Assembly (NCBI GenBank): GCA_014380105.1
Contig: JACMKL010000805.1
Location: forward strand, 1 to 13,221
Direction of reading: 5' to 3'
DNA from: Candidatus Melainabacteria bacterium
Lineage (GTDB): Bacteria; Cyanobacteriota; Vampirovibrionia; Obscuribacterales; Obscuribacteraceae
DNA: 13,221 bases
Part shown: one piece after another, positions 1 to 5,922 of the stretch
Layout: each line of letters opens with the position of its first letter
Numbering within the stretch: the stretch's first letter is position 1
Notes under the pieces: generated by a model
The model's database searches: none
The model's input: the letters and a program-made list of their open reading frames with translations, nothing else
What the model was told of the DNA's origin: nothing
Translations under genes and position numbers: made by a program

Positions 1-535
1 CGTGAGCGTGGACTGCGGCATACTCAACACACGAGAAGCCAGCACCAATGGCAGCACCAGCCAAAAGAAAATCAGTAAGCCCGAGCGTATAAATACTGAA
101 TTTGCGACCGACAAATAGTAGTGCAAAGAGTGGCAAAAGTTTTAAAAGTTCTTCGATAGGTGCCATCGCCAGTTCAATGTTGTGTGCACCATAACCGTTG
201 AGAGTATTCGTGACCAAACGCGAGAGCACAACGGCAATGCCGGTCATACACGCGCCCCACAAAAACATTGCTAAGAGACGGCGCAGAACGATTGTTCTTG
301 TAAATGTGGAAGCAATTGTCAAAACCGAAAGCACGGCAAAATTGTAAGCAATCGCTGAAAAAATCTGCGGACCAACTTGCGACCAGCTCCAAAAGACGAA
401 AAATCCAATGCCTGCATAAATCAACAAAAGCCGCAGCGACCAGGGTTTTACGCCGGGTGCATTTTTCTCAACCTGTGGAGCACCAGGATCTTTAGATTCG
501 CTAGATTCTTTAGAAATTTTGGTAGCTTTATTCAT
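1..535 (-). CDS. PrsW-family intramembrane protease-like protein, partial (3' end beyond window)
   Basis: Translating the minus strand from an ATG at 535-533 gives 178 codons that stay open to the window edge, so the C-terminus is missing. The first 30 residues are polar and Lys/Glu-rich. Hydrophobic segments follow at about 33-53, 57-77, 88-106, 133-144 and 155-170. Residues 126-132 read PIEELLK, matching the EExxK motif (E128, E129, K132) of PrsW membrane proteases, and GFSCVE at 167-171 resembles the second PrsW motif with a conserved Glu. PrsW proteins are membrane-embedded proteases; the best known one trims an anti-sigma factor in Bacillus. The substrate here is unknown. The ATG overlaps the stop of the upstream gene (ATGA), so translation is probably coupled. 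Later family motifs, including the expected His, would lie outside the window. A related CPBP-type protease is the main alternative. Confidence 0.7.
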   Translation of the reverse strand, partial: MNKATKISKESSESKDPGAPQVEKNAPGVKPWSLRLLLIYAGIGFFVFWSWSQVGPQIFSAIAYNFAVLSVLTIASTFTRTIVLRRLLAMFLWGACMTGIAVVLSRLVTNTLNGYGAHNIELAMAPIEELLKLLPLFALLFVGRKFSIYTLGLTDFLLAGAAIGAGFSCVEYAAVHAH

Positions 536-900
536 TTGCCACCCTGATCAAACATCGTACGGGCCAGATCATGAGCGGTTCTTGCTTGCGCTGTTTCTTC
601 AGTCATAAAAGTTTTAGCAAGCGATGCTGGAGACGCCAGGTCAGTGTCTTTGTGAGGTTCTCCTTCTGATTCGCGCCGGGCATTCAGATCAATGTACGCA
701 AGTCGATAGCGCTCTGTCTCACCAGCACCAGTATCAATAAAAGCAGAAGCGTCTTTCTCTTTCGATTTCGCGCCACTGTCACTACGCCTCCCAGGTAAAA
801 GTGTAAGCACGATAGCAGCAATACCCGCGCCGATAGACGATAGAGCAGCCAGATCGCTGACCCAGTTGCCTATATGTCGAAGGCTTTCGTACTCAGACAC
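532..900 (-). CDS. Hypothetical single-pass membrane protein
   Basis: This is a 122-residue protein starting at GTG (900-898). GAGGA lies about 6 bases upstream and overlaps the stop of the preceding M24 peptidase gene. I recognise no family. A short polar N-terminus is followed by one hydrophobic helix at about 17-36 (with GAGIAAIVLTLLPG) and then GRR, so the remaining ~85 charged residues are probably cytoplasmic under the positive-inside rule. The tail is rich in Glu, Asp, Ala and Arg and has no Cys. It sits between an M24 peptidase (9-base gap) and a PrsW-like membrane protease (4-base overlap), so it is likely co-translated with both. It could be an accessory or substrate of the PrsW-like protein, but nothing in the sequence proves that. 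Confidence 0.65.
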   Translation of the reverse strand: MSEYESLRHIGNWVSDLAALSSIGAGIAAIVLTLLPGRRSDSGAKSKEKDASAFIDTGAGETERYRLAYIDLNARRESEGEPHKDTDLASPASLAKTFMTEETAQARTAHDLARTMFDQGGK

Positions 901-909
901 TTTTAATCC

Positions 910-2130
910 TCAATCGAGCGTCAAAATAGGGATGACCTCGGTCTGAATGGGCTGCCCGAAAACAAGCACTTCACCAGCTCCTACGTAAGCGTCAATTTCG
1001 CTTCTTACGCCAAATTCATCAAGATAAACGCCGGGTTCGATTGAAAAGCCGGTGTGGGCAATAATTTCACGTTCGTCCTTCGTTTCGAGATTGTCGATAT
1101 TTGCACCATTGGCGTGCACTTCAGTACATATAGAATGCCCGGTTCGGTGCACAAATTTATCGCCATATCCGCGTTGAGTAATGTATTCGCGTGACACATC
1201 ATCAACCTGATAGCCGTGAACAATGTCACTGTCACTGATTTTTTGCGATACAAAGGCAAGCGCTGCGTCACGCGCGCCGCGAACAATATCGAATATTTTC
1301 ACATACTTGTCCGGCACCGTTTCGCCCACGAATCCGGTCCAGGTAATGTCGGCGTATACCGCATTGTGTGGTGTTTTTTGCTTAGCCCAGATGTCCAACA
1401 GGACAAAATCATTTTCTTTAATCTCACTAAAAGAATCTTTGTTCGGCTGATAGTGCGGCGAACCGCTGTGCTCGTTAACTGCCACTATGCATGGTGACGA
1501 AGTGGTCATTCCGCGACTTTCATATTGTTGGGAAATGAATTGCTGCACTTCATATTCATTGACTGATTTGCCAGTCTTGATGCGGTCTTTGATAAATTTG
1601 AAAGCGAGAAAAACAATCTCTCGTAAATTTTCAGCCGCAATGACATGGCTCTTCAGCTGCTCGTCCGACCAGACAGCCTCAAACTTCTGGACGAGGTCGG
1701 CAGAAGTGAATACTTCGACGTTGGCAGAGCGCACCAGGTCTATCATGCCGCCATCGACCCGGGAAATATATGGAATGTGATTGAGCGGCGAATACTGCAT
1801 CGCTACTGAATCGACAGGCTCGAGCACTGCTTTTAAGACAGTCTCCAGCTCTTTCCAGCCAAGATAGACGCGTTTTTCACCGGGCAGGGAATCAAGTGCG
1901 TTCATTTCAATGCGATGGACAATTTTGATAGGCGTTCCGGATTTAGGAATGTAGTAGAACCAGCGTCTGGTGAAATGCCCGCCGTGCAAGTGCAAAATAC
2001 TGAGCGCCAGTGGGTCATTGTCGTGAAAATAGTAAAACAACCAGCCGTCCAGCTCTTCCTCCCGAATCGCTGCCTGCACGGCCTCAAGGTCAAACGTGCC
2101 AGTTAATAATTTTTCTGCGCTCACTTTCAC
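910..2130 (-). CDS. M24-family metallopeptidase (Xaa-Pro aminopeptidase / prolidase-like)
   Basis: This 406-residue protein has the two-part layout of creatinase/prolidase enzymes: an N-terminal domain (about 1-145) and a C-terminal pita-bread catalytic domain (about 160-400). The five metal ligands are all visible: D246 (LLDIWA), D261 (YADITW), H332 (HRTGHSI), E365 (FSIEPGVY) and E378 (VRSEID). H339 fits the second active-site His. Family members use two Mn, Co or Zn ions to remove N-terminal residues next to proline or to split Xaa-Pro dipeptides. No signal peptide is seen, so it should be cytoplasmic. The GTG start at 2130-2128 follows a G-rich AGGGGG about 5 bases upstream. It is the first gene of a minus-strand set with the membrane protein and the PrsW-like protein, and it is divergent from pqqA across 141 bases. 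Exact substrate preference cannot be read from sequence. Confidence 0.88.
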   Translation of the reverse strand: MKVSAEKLLTGTFDLEAVQAAIREEELDGWLFYYFHDNDPLALSILHLHGGHFTRRWFYYIPKSGTPIKIVHRIEMNALDSLPGEKRVYLGWKELETVLKAVLEPVDSVAMQYSPLNHIPYISRVDGGMIDLVRSANVEVFTSADLVQKFEAVWSDEQLKSHVIAAENLREIVFLAFKFIKDRIKTGKSVNEYEVQQFISQQYESRGMTTSSPCIVAVNEHSGSPHYQPNKDSFSEIKENDFVLLDIWAKQKTPHNAVYADITWTGFVGETVPDKYVKIFDIVRGARDAALAFVSQKISDSDIVHGYQVDDVSREYITQRGYGDKFVHRTGHSICTEVHANGANIDNLETKDEREIIAHTGFSIEPGVYLDEFGVRSEIDAYVGAGEVLVFGQPIQTEVIPILTLD

Positions 2131-2170
2131 GAAAGCCCCCTTGTCAATCTTCCAAAGAAATACCCAAATT

Positions 2171-2184
2171 TGACCCTCTGGTCA
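2171..2184. promoter_or_regulatory. Small palindrome in the M24-pqqA divergent region (possible operator)
   Basis: TGACC and GGTCA form a perfect 5-base inverted repeat around a 4-base centre. It lies in the 141-base region (2131-2271) that must hold the promoters of both the minus-strand M24 set and the pqq operon. The position suits a dimeric regulator, but the arms are short enough to occur by chance. I found no convincing -35/-10 pair on either strand here. Confidence 0.2.
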
Positions 2185-2260
2185 GCATGTGAATTGGATA
2201 GATAGTTTAAAGTGTTGAAACAGGTGAATGATCCGTTTTGCCAGGTAAAAACTAAATTTC

Positions 2261-2265
2261 AGGAG
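2261..2265 (+). promoter_or_regulatory. Ribosome binding site of pqqA
   Basis: AGGAG lies 6 bases before the ATG at 2272. It supports translation of a 23-codon gene that would otherwise be easy to miss. Confidence 0.7.
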
Positions 2266-2271
2266 CAAATT

Positions 2272-2343
2272 ATGTGGGAAAAACCCAGCTACGAAATTAT
2301 TAGCGCCGGAGCGGAAGTTACAGCTTACATTCACAAGAGGTAG
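2272..2343 (+). CDS. pqqA: PqqA, PQQ precursor peptide
   Basis: This is a 23-residue peptide, the same length as Klebsiella PqqA. It starts MWEKP, close to the MWKKP of that protein, and contains E15-V-T-A-Y19, the ExxxY motif whose Glu and Tyr become the carbon skeleton of PQQ. It ends in HKR, compared with a typical NR ending. In the family, PqqD holds the peptide while PqqE joins the Glu gamma carbon to the Tyr ring, and a protease then frees the cross-linked pair. The gene is intact, has its own AGGAG site and ends 2 bases before the GTG of pqqB. Genes this short are often left out of automatic annotation; the motif, the exact spacing and the four pqq genes that follow make the call firm. 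Confidence 0.95.
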   Translation: MWEKPSYEIISAGAEVTAYIHKR

Positions 2344-2345
2344 GA

Positions 2346-3329
2346 GTGCGCCTGATCGTCCTTGGCACGTCTGCCGGCGGAGGCTGCCCGCAGTGGAACT
2401 GCGCCTGCCCAAACTGCACAAATGCCCGGCTAGACCAGACGCTTGCCCGAACCACCGATTCGCTGGCGTTTTCGGATACCGGAGACCACTGGACAATCGT
2501 TAATCCCGGTACTGATTTGAGACTTCAGCTCAGTCGCCAGCCAACAATGGCTCCCAGAGCTGACGCTGGTACGATTCGGCAAACCAGAATTACTTCTGTC
2601 ATTCTCACTGATGCCGAAATCGACCATGCTATGGGCGTGCTCAACTTAAGAGAAGGCAGCGCTCTCAACATTTTTGCCACAAAATCCGTTCTGGATTTGC
2701 TTAGCGGCGCTTTTCCCTTGCGCACAATCCTAAAAAAATACGCTTCCATCCTCTGGAATGAAATTGTCCCGGGCGTGCCGTTTGTGCCAAACGCCGAATT
2801 TGGCGAAGGGACAAAAGTGACAGCCTTTGGCTTGAGCGCACGACAACCTAAATATGCAAATGTGCCATATAGCAAAATAGAAGACGCCGTGATTGGACTG
2901 CGTTTAGACAACGATGCAAGTGGCACCACAGTTGCCTACGCGCCTCAGCTTGGGAAGTGGGACGAAACGGTCGACACGCTCACGAACGGGGCGAAAATCA
3001 TTTTGGCAGATGGCACATTTTATACATCGACAGAATTGCAAAACTACGGACTTCCCGCAGGTACAGCTGAAGAAATGGGACATCTGCCACTTTCCGAGTC
3101 GGACGCGGCTCACGCAGCGGAAAAATCAACAGATAAGAAAGGGCTGCTTCAAAAATTGAGCGCGTGCACTGCAGAGATTAAACTGCTCACGCATATAAAC
3201 AACACGAACCCAATTTTGCGCGATAATTCTCCCGAAAGAGATGCTGTAAGAAAAGCCGGTATCGAACTTGCTTACGACGGAATGTTTTTTGAGGTTGCCC
3301 AGTCCTGCCATGGAAGTACAAACGAGTAA
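2346..3329 (+). CDS. pqqB: PqqB, PQQ biosynthesis protein (metallo-beta-lactamase fold)
   Basis: This 327-residue protein is slightly longer than the ~305 usual for PqqB. The N-terminus GTSAGGGCPQWNCACPNC (residues 7-24) carries the family's cysteine cluster (C14, C19, C21, C24), expected to bind structural zinc. LTDAEIDH at 87-94 followed by LNLREG is the PqqB form of the beta-lactamase-fold metal motif, in which the usual HxHxDH is altered. MGHLPLS (244-250) and THINNTNP (282-289) are further family signatures. PqqB is reported to act as an iron-dependent hydroxylase on the Tyr-derived part of the intermediate. The GTG start at 2346 is chosen because it begins the conserved MxxxVLGTSAGGG strand and its Shine-Dalgarno-like AGAGGTAGGAG spans the end of pqqA, implying coupled translation. 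Its end overlaps pqqC by 20 bases. Confidence 0.95.
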   Translation: MRLIVLGTSAGGGCPQWNCACPNCTNARLDQTLARTTDSLAFSDTGDHWTIVNPGTDLRLQLSRQPTMAPRADAGTIRQTRITSVILTDAEIDHAMGVLNLREGSALNIFATKSVLDLLSGAFPLRTILKKYASILWNEIVPGVPFVPNAEFGEGTKVTAFGLSARQPKYANVPYSKIEDAVIGLRLDNDASGTTVAYAPQLGKWDETVDTLTNGAKIILADGTFYTSTELQNYGLPAGTAEEMGHLPLSESDAAHAAEKSTDKKGLLQKLSACTAEIKLLTHINNTNPILRDNSPERDAVRKAGIELAYDGMFFEVAQSCHGSTNE

Positions 3330-4020
3330 CAATACTCTGACTAGAGATGAGTTTGTCGCTCGCTTGATTATGCTCGGGAATAAGCAATACCATGACAAAC
3401 ATCCATTCAATAAACGCATGCACGCGGGCGCTTTAAGCAAGGACGAAATGCGCTGCTGGATTATAAATCGTTTTTATTATCAGCAATGCTTACCGAGTAA
3501 AGATGCACTTGTACTGTCGAAATTGCCAGAGCGGGCAGATAGAATAAAATGGCGCGAACGCATCGAAGACCACGACGGCCGCACCATGAGTGATGGCGGC
3601 ATCAATTCGTGGCTCACTTTTGCAGAGGCTGCCGGCATCGAGCGAGAAATTTTATTGGAAGGGAAACAGCTTCTACCGGGCGTAAAATTCGCAGTTGATG
3701 CCTATGTCAACTTTTGCCGAAACGAAGAGTGGTGGCTTGCTGTAGCATCCTCTTTAACCGAAGTTTTTGCGCCCACACTAGTAAGTTTGCGAATTGGGAT
3801 AATTGAAGAGCATTATTCGTGGATTAAACCATCAGGGCTAGATTATTTCCGAACCAGATTAAACCAGGCACCACGCGATTCTCAGCATGGTATTGATTTG
3901 GTGATGACTGGTGCTAAAACTTTTGACCAGCAAATGCAAGCACTGAAAGCTGTTGAATTTAAATGCAATGTCTTATGGTCATTGCTCGATGCTATTGAGT
4001 TTCAGGGAGTAAAAAGATGA
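3310..4020 (+). CDS. pqqC: PqqC, cofactorless PQQ synthase (last step)
   Basis: With the ATG at 3310 the protein has 236 residues, close to the ~250 of the family. An in-frame ATG at 3268 would add 14 residues lying wholly inside pqqB and is less likely. PqqC carries out the final ring closure and eight-electron oxidation using O2 without metal or cofactor. Family landmarks are clear: QYHDKHPF (26-33, H28), NRFYYQ (53-58), IEDHDG (85-90, H88), SSLTEVFAP (147-155, E151), HYSWIKPSGLDYF (168-180, Y179) and R183. All sit at a constant +4 offset from Klebsiella PqqC numbering. At that offset the residue equivalent to active-site His154 is V158 rather than His. The stop overlaps the pqqD start (ATGA). 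Confidence 0.94.
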   Translation: MEVQTSNNTLTRDEFVARLIMLGNKQYHDKHPFNKRMHAGALSKDEMRCWIINRFYYQQCLPSKDALVLSKLPERADRIKWRERIEDHDGRTMSDGGINSWLTFAEAAGIEREILLEGKQLLPGVKFAVDAYVNFCRNEEWWLAVASSLTEVFAPTLVSLRIGIIEEHYSWIKPSGLDYFRTRLNQAPRDSQHGIDLVMTGAKTFDQQMQALKAVEFKCNVLWSLLDAIEFQGVKR

Positions 4021-4310
4021 CCGACTCTTTGGACTCTCTCCAAAAAGATTCAATACTTACTCTCTCGTCTGGTGTACGCATGAAATACGATGAAGTGCGC
4101 GAGTGCAATATGTTGTTGATGCCGGAGTGCGTAGTCAAACTAAATAATTCCGCATCCGAAGTTTTAGATTTGGTAGATGGAAAGCGGTCGGTAGCCCAGA
4201 TCTATGCTGAATTGGCGTCACTCTATGAAGACGAAACATTGCATAAAGATTTGGCCGAATTTCTAACCGATGCGCTGGTGAGAGGTTGGATTGAGATTGT
4301 CCAAAGTTAA
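4017..4310 (+). CDS. pqqD: PqqD, PqqA-binding chaperone of PqqE
   Basis: This 97-residue protein matches the usual ~92-residue PqqD. The characteristic stretch CNMLLMPECVVKLNNSASEV (about 30-49) followed by LDLVDGKRSV fits the PqqD consensus of a 'vLL.PE..v.LN..A..IL.L.DG..tv' type, and the C-terminal half is a helical winged-helix-like region (DLAEFLTDALVRGWI). PqqD is a RiPP recognition element: it binds PqqA and presents it to the radical SAM enzyme PqqE. The ATG overlaps the stop of pqqC by 4 bases, and the 3' end overlaps pqqE by 20 bases. It is a free-standing protein here, not fused to PqqC or PqqE as in some species. Confidence 0.93.
   Translation: MTDSLDSLQKDSILTLSSGVRMKYDEVRECNMLLMPECVVKLNNSASEVLDLVDGKRSVAQIYAELASLYEDETLHKDLAEFLTDALVRGWIEIVQS
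4281..4285 (+). promoter_or_regulatory. Ribosome binding site supporting the TTG start of pqqE
   Basis: AGAGG lies inside pqqD, 5 bases before a TTG at 4291. No ATG or GTG precedes the first conserved PqqE residues in this frame, so this site decides the start. Confidence 0.55.
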
Positions 4311-5403
4311 AACCGAAATCAAACCTAAAATAGAATATCCTTACACGCTCACTCTAGAACTGACACACAGGTGCCCTCTTCACTGCCTATACTGTTCCAA
4401 CCCACTTGAATTAGTCAACAAAGAAAACGAATTGCCGCCAGAAATTTGGTTGTCTGTAATTGAGCAAGCTGCAAAATTAGGGATTGTTGAATGCAATTTG
4501 AGTGGTGGAGAGCCTCTTTCGTACAAAGGTTTGGACAGTGTCATTGAAAAGGCTCGCAGCAAAGATATCTTCACCAATTTGATCACGAGTGGTGTTGGTT
4601 TAACAGACAGGAGAGTTGCCCAACTGGTTAGCTGCGGTCTCGAAAGTATTCAGATGAGTCTGCAATCAGCCAATGTAGAGACTGCGCAAATAATTGCTGG
4701 CACTGATTTACACGCGGCCAAATTACAGGCCCTTGAAACTGCTAAAAGAAGCAATTTACCGGTCACACTAAATGTAGTGCTGAGCAGGCACAATTTAGAC
4801 CAGGTGGGCGAAATAATTGAGTTAGCAAAAACATTTGGCATTCGACGCCTGGAGCTTGCTAACGCTCAGTATTATGGATTTGCCCTCAGCAATATTAATG
4901 ACCTCATGCCGACTGTCGAACAGATGAAGCGCGCGCTGGCAGTATATGAACAGAAGAAGTCTCAGCTCGGAAGAACCATGCAAATTAGTTGGGTAATTGC
5001 CGATTACCTGGAAGCTTCACCGAAAGCGTGCATGGGTGGCTGGGCGAGACAACACATCATTATTACTCCCGAAGGCACAGCCCTACCTTGCCACGCCGCT
5101 CAGTCGATAAAGACGCTCAGCTTCCCTAATATTGGAGAGCATTCTTTAGACTTCATCTGGAAAGAGTCGCCCGCTTTTAACTTCTTTCGCGGCAACGAGT
5201 GGATGCAAGAGCCCTGTCGTTCGTGCGACAAGCGTGAACTGGACTACGGCGGCTGCCGCTGCCAGGCGTTTTTGATTACTGGTGACGCCAGTCAGGCAGA
5301 TCCAGTTTGCAGTCTTTCACCACATCATCATATGGTTCAGTCCAGCCTGAATGTTTCAATCCCAACACAAGAGCGCCTTTACCGTGGTCGTGTAAACACG
5401 TAA
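4291..5403 (+). CDS. pqqE: PqqE, radical SAM/SPASM peptide cross-linking enzyme
   Basis: The 370-residue length matches known PqqE (about 370-380). The radical SAM motif C28-x3-C32-x2-C35 (THRCPLHCLYCSNP) binds the 4Fe-4S cluster that cleaves S-adenosylmethionine, and SGGEP at 71-75 is the SAM-contact motif. The C-terminal SPASM region carries C247, C267, C309, C312, C322, C324 and C340, the pattern that holds auxiliary iron-sulfur clusters. PqqE forms the carbon-carbon bond between Glu15 and Tyr19 of PqqA when PqqD is bound. Start: TTG at 4291 preceded by AGAGG at 5 bases. The gene overlaps pqqD by 20 bases, so translation is likely coupled. It is the last pqq gene here; no pqqF/pqqG-type M16 protease follows. 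Confidence 0.95.
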   Translation: MRLSKVKTEIKPKIEYPYTLTLELTHRCPLHCLYCSNPLELVNKENELPPEIWLSVIEQAAKLGIVECNLSGGEPLSYKGLDSVIEKARSKDIFTNLITSGVGLTDRRVAQLVSCGLESIQMSLQSANVETAQIIAGTDLHAAKLQALETAKRSNLPVTLNVVLSRHNLDQVGEIIELAKTFGIRRLELANAQYYGFALSNINDLMPTVEQMKRALAVYEQKKSQLGRTMQISWVIADYLEASPKACMGGWARQHIIITPEGTALPCHAAQSIKTLSFPNIGEHSLDFIWKESPAFNFFRGNEWMQEPCRSCDKRELDYGGCRCQAFLITGDASQADPVCSLSPHHHMVQSSLNVSIPTQERLYRGRVNT

Positions 5404-5408
5404 TTTTT
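5389..5408 (+). terminator. Weak hairpin plus T-run at the end of pqqE
   Basis: CGTGT and ACACG flank two bases at the very end of pqqE and are followed by TAA and TTTTTGG. The stem is at most 5 bases with an extremely tight loop (4 bases if a tetraloop is allowed). It might reduce transcription into the next gene, but it is well below a typical intrinsic terminator. Confidence 0.2.
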
Positions 5409-5422
5409 GGGTCGGATACAAT
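5393..5422 (+). promoter_or_regulatory. Possible sigma-70 promoter of the CoA-binding gene
   Basis: TAAACA (4 of 6 matches to TTGACA) and TACAAT (5 of 6 matches to TATAAT) are separated by 18 bases. Transcription would begin near 5429, about 22 bases before the ATG at 5451. The -35 box falls in the last codons of pqqE. The match is by eye only, and readthrough from the pqq operon is an equal possibility. Confidence 0.3.
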
Positions 5423-5450
5423 GAAAGTTGCCAATTAAAGGAATCTGAAA

Positions 5451-5861
5451 ATGCCTAATGACTCAGAAGGTTCAAGGATTGATACTTTCCTCGCCGCTAA
5501 ATCATTTGCTGTGGTGGGAGCGTCCAACAATCCGATGAAATATGGCAACAAAGTTTTGAAGACTTATCTTGCACACGATCGTAAAGCCTTCCCGGTCAAT
5601 CCAAAAGAGCCAGAAGTCCTGGGTTTGACGTCCTACAAATCGCTGTCGGAACTACCAGAACAAGTTGATTCAATATCAATAATTACACCACCGGCGGTGA
5701 CTGAGCAAGTAGTCGAAGATGCCATTGCCGCAGGCGCAAAACACATCTGGATGCAGCCCGGTGCGGAAAGTCTAAAGGCGATAGAACGTGCAGAAGAAGC
5801 GGGTCTGACCGTGATTTCAGGCGGACCGTGTTTGATGGTTGTGATGGGCTACCACGAATAA
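5451..5861 (+). CDS. CoA-binding domain protein (YccU-like)
   Basis: This 136-residue protein is a single Rossmann-like CoA-binding domain of the small YccU type. Visible hallmarks are AVVGASNNPMKYGNKV (about 20-35), the nucleotide-binding glycine loop; PVNPKEPEVLG (about 48-58); SIITPP (75-80); a central helix leading to HIWMQPGAES (93-102); and a closing ISGGPCLMVVMG. Family proteins resemble the CoA-binding part of succinyl-CoA synthetase but lack its catalytic domain, and their biological role is poorly defined. The start has AAAGGA 8 bases upstream. It lies 47 bases after pqqE on the same strand, so it may be read with the pqq operon, though no known step of PQQ synthesis needs it. It is cytoplasmic, with no signal peptide or membrane segment. 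Confidence 0.88.
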   Translation: MPNDSEGSRIDTFLAAKSFAVVGASNNPMKYGNKVLKTYLAHDRKAFPVNPKEPEVLGLTSYKSLSELPEQVDSISIITPPAVTEQVVEDAIAAGAKHIWMQPGAESLKAIERAEEAGLTVISGGPCLMVVMGYHE

Positions 5862-5882
5862 GCTGGCGAACTAATTTTTGCG

Positions 5883-5922
5883 CGATGAAGTCTAAGCCTA
5901 ACTGGCTGCGGGAACTTCATCG
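5883..5922. terminator. Inverted repeat between two convergent genes, possible bidirectional 3'-end structure
   Basis: CGATGAAGT (5883-5891) and ACTTCATCG (5914-5922) are a perfect 9-base inverted repeat around a 22-base loop. Inside the loop AGCC (5895-5898) and GGCT (5904-5907) form a second 4-base stem. It spans the stop codon of the minus-strand AbiTii-like gene and lies just past the end of the plus-strand CoA-binding gene. Neither side has a strong T-run after the stem, so it is not a textbook intrinsic terminator, but it could mark or protect both 3' ends. Confidence 0.4.

Noticed and set aside
174..392. Minus-strand 72-residue frame inside the PrsW-like gene
   Set aside because: It is a shifted frame of the same strand; the PrsW-like frame carries the EExxK motif and stays open across the whole region.
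304..495. Plus-strand 63-residue frame with many Lys/Arg
   Set aside because: It lies opposite the PrsW-like gene, has no family match, and its basic content reflects the complement of membrane-protein codons.
2182..2496. Minus-strand 104-residue frame crossing the pqqA region
   Set aside because: It covers pqqA and the start of pqqB on the other strand; its sequence is low in plausible motifs, while the plus-strand genes are strongly conserved.
3268..3309. Upstream ATG start for pqqC adding 14 residues
   Set aside because: The extra residues lie inside pqqB and do not resemble known PqqC N-termini; the ATG at 3310 gives a normal start.
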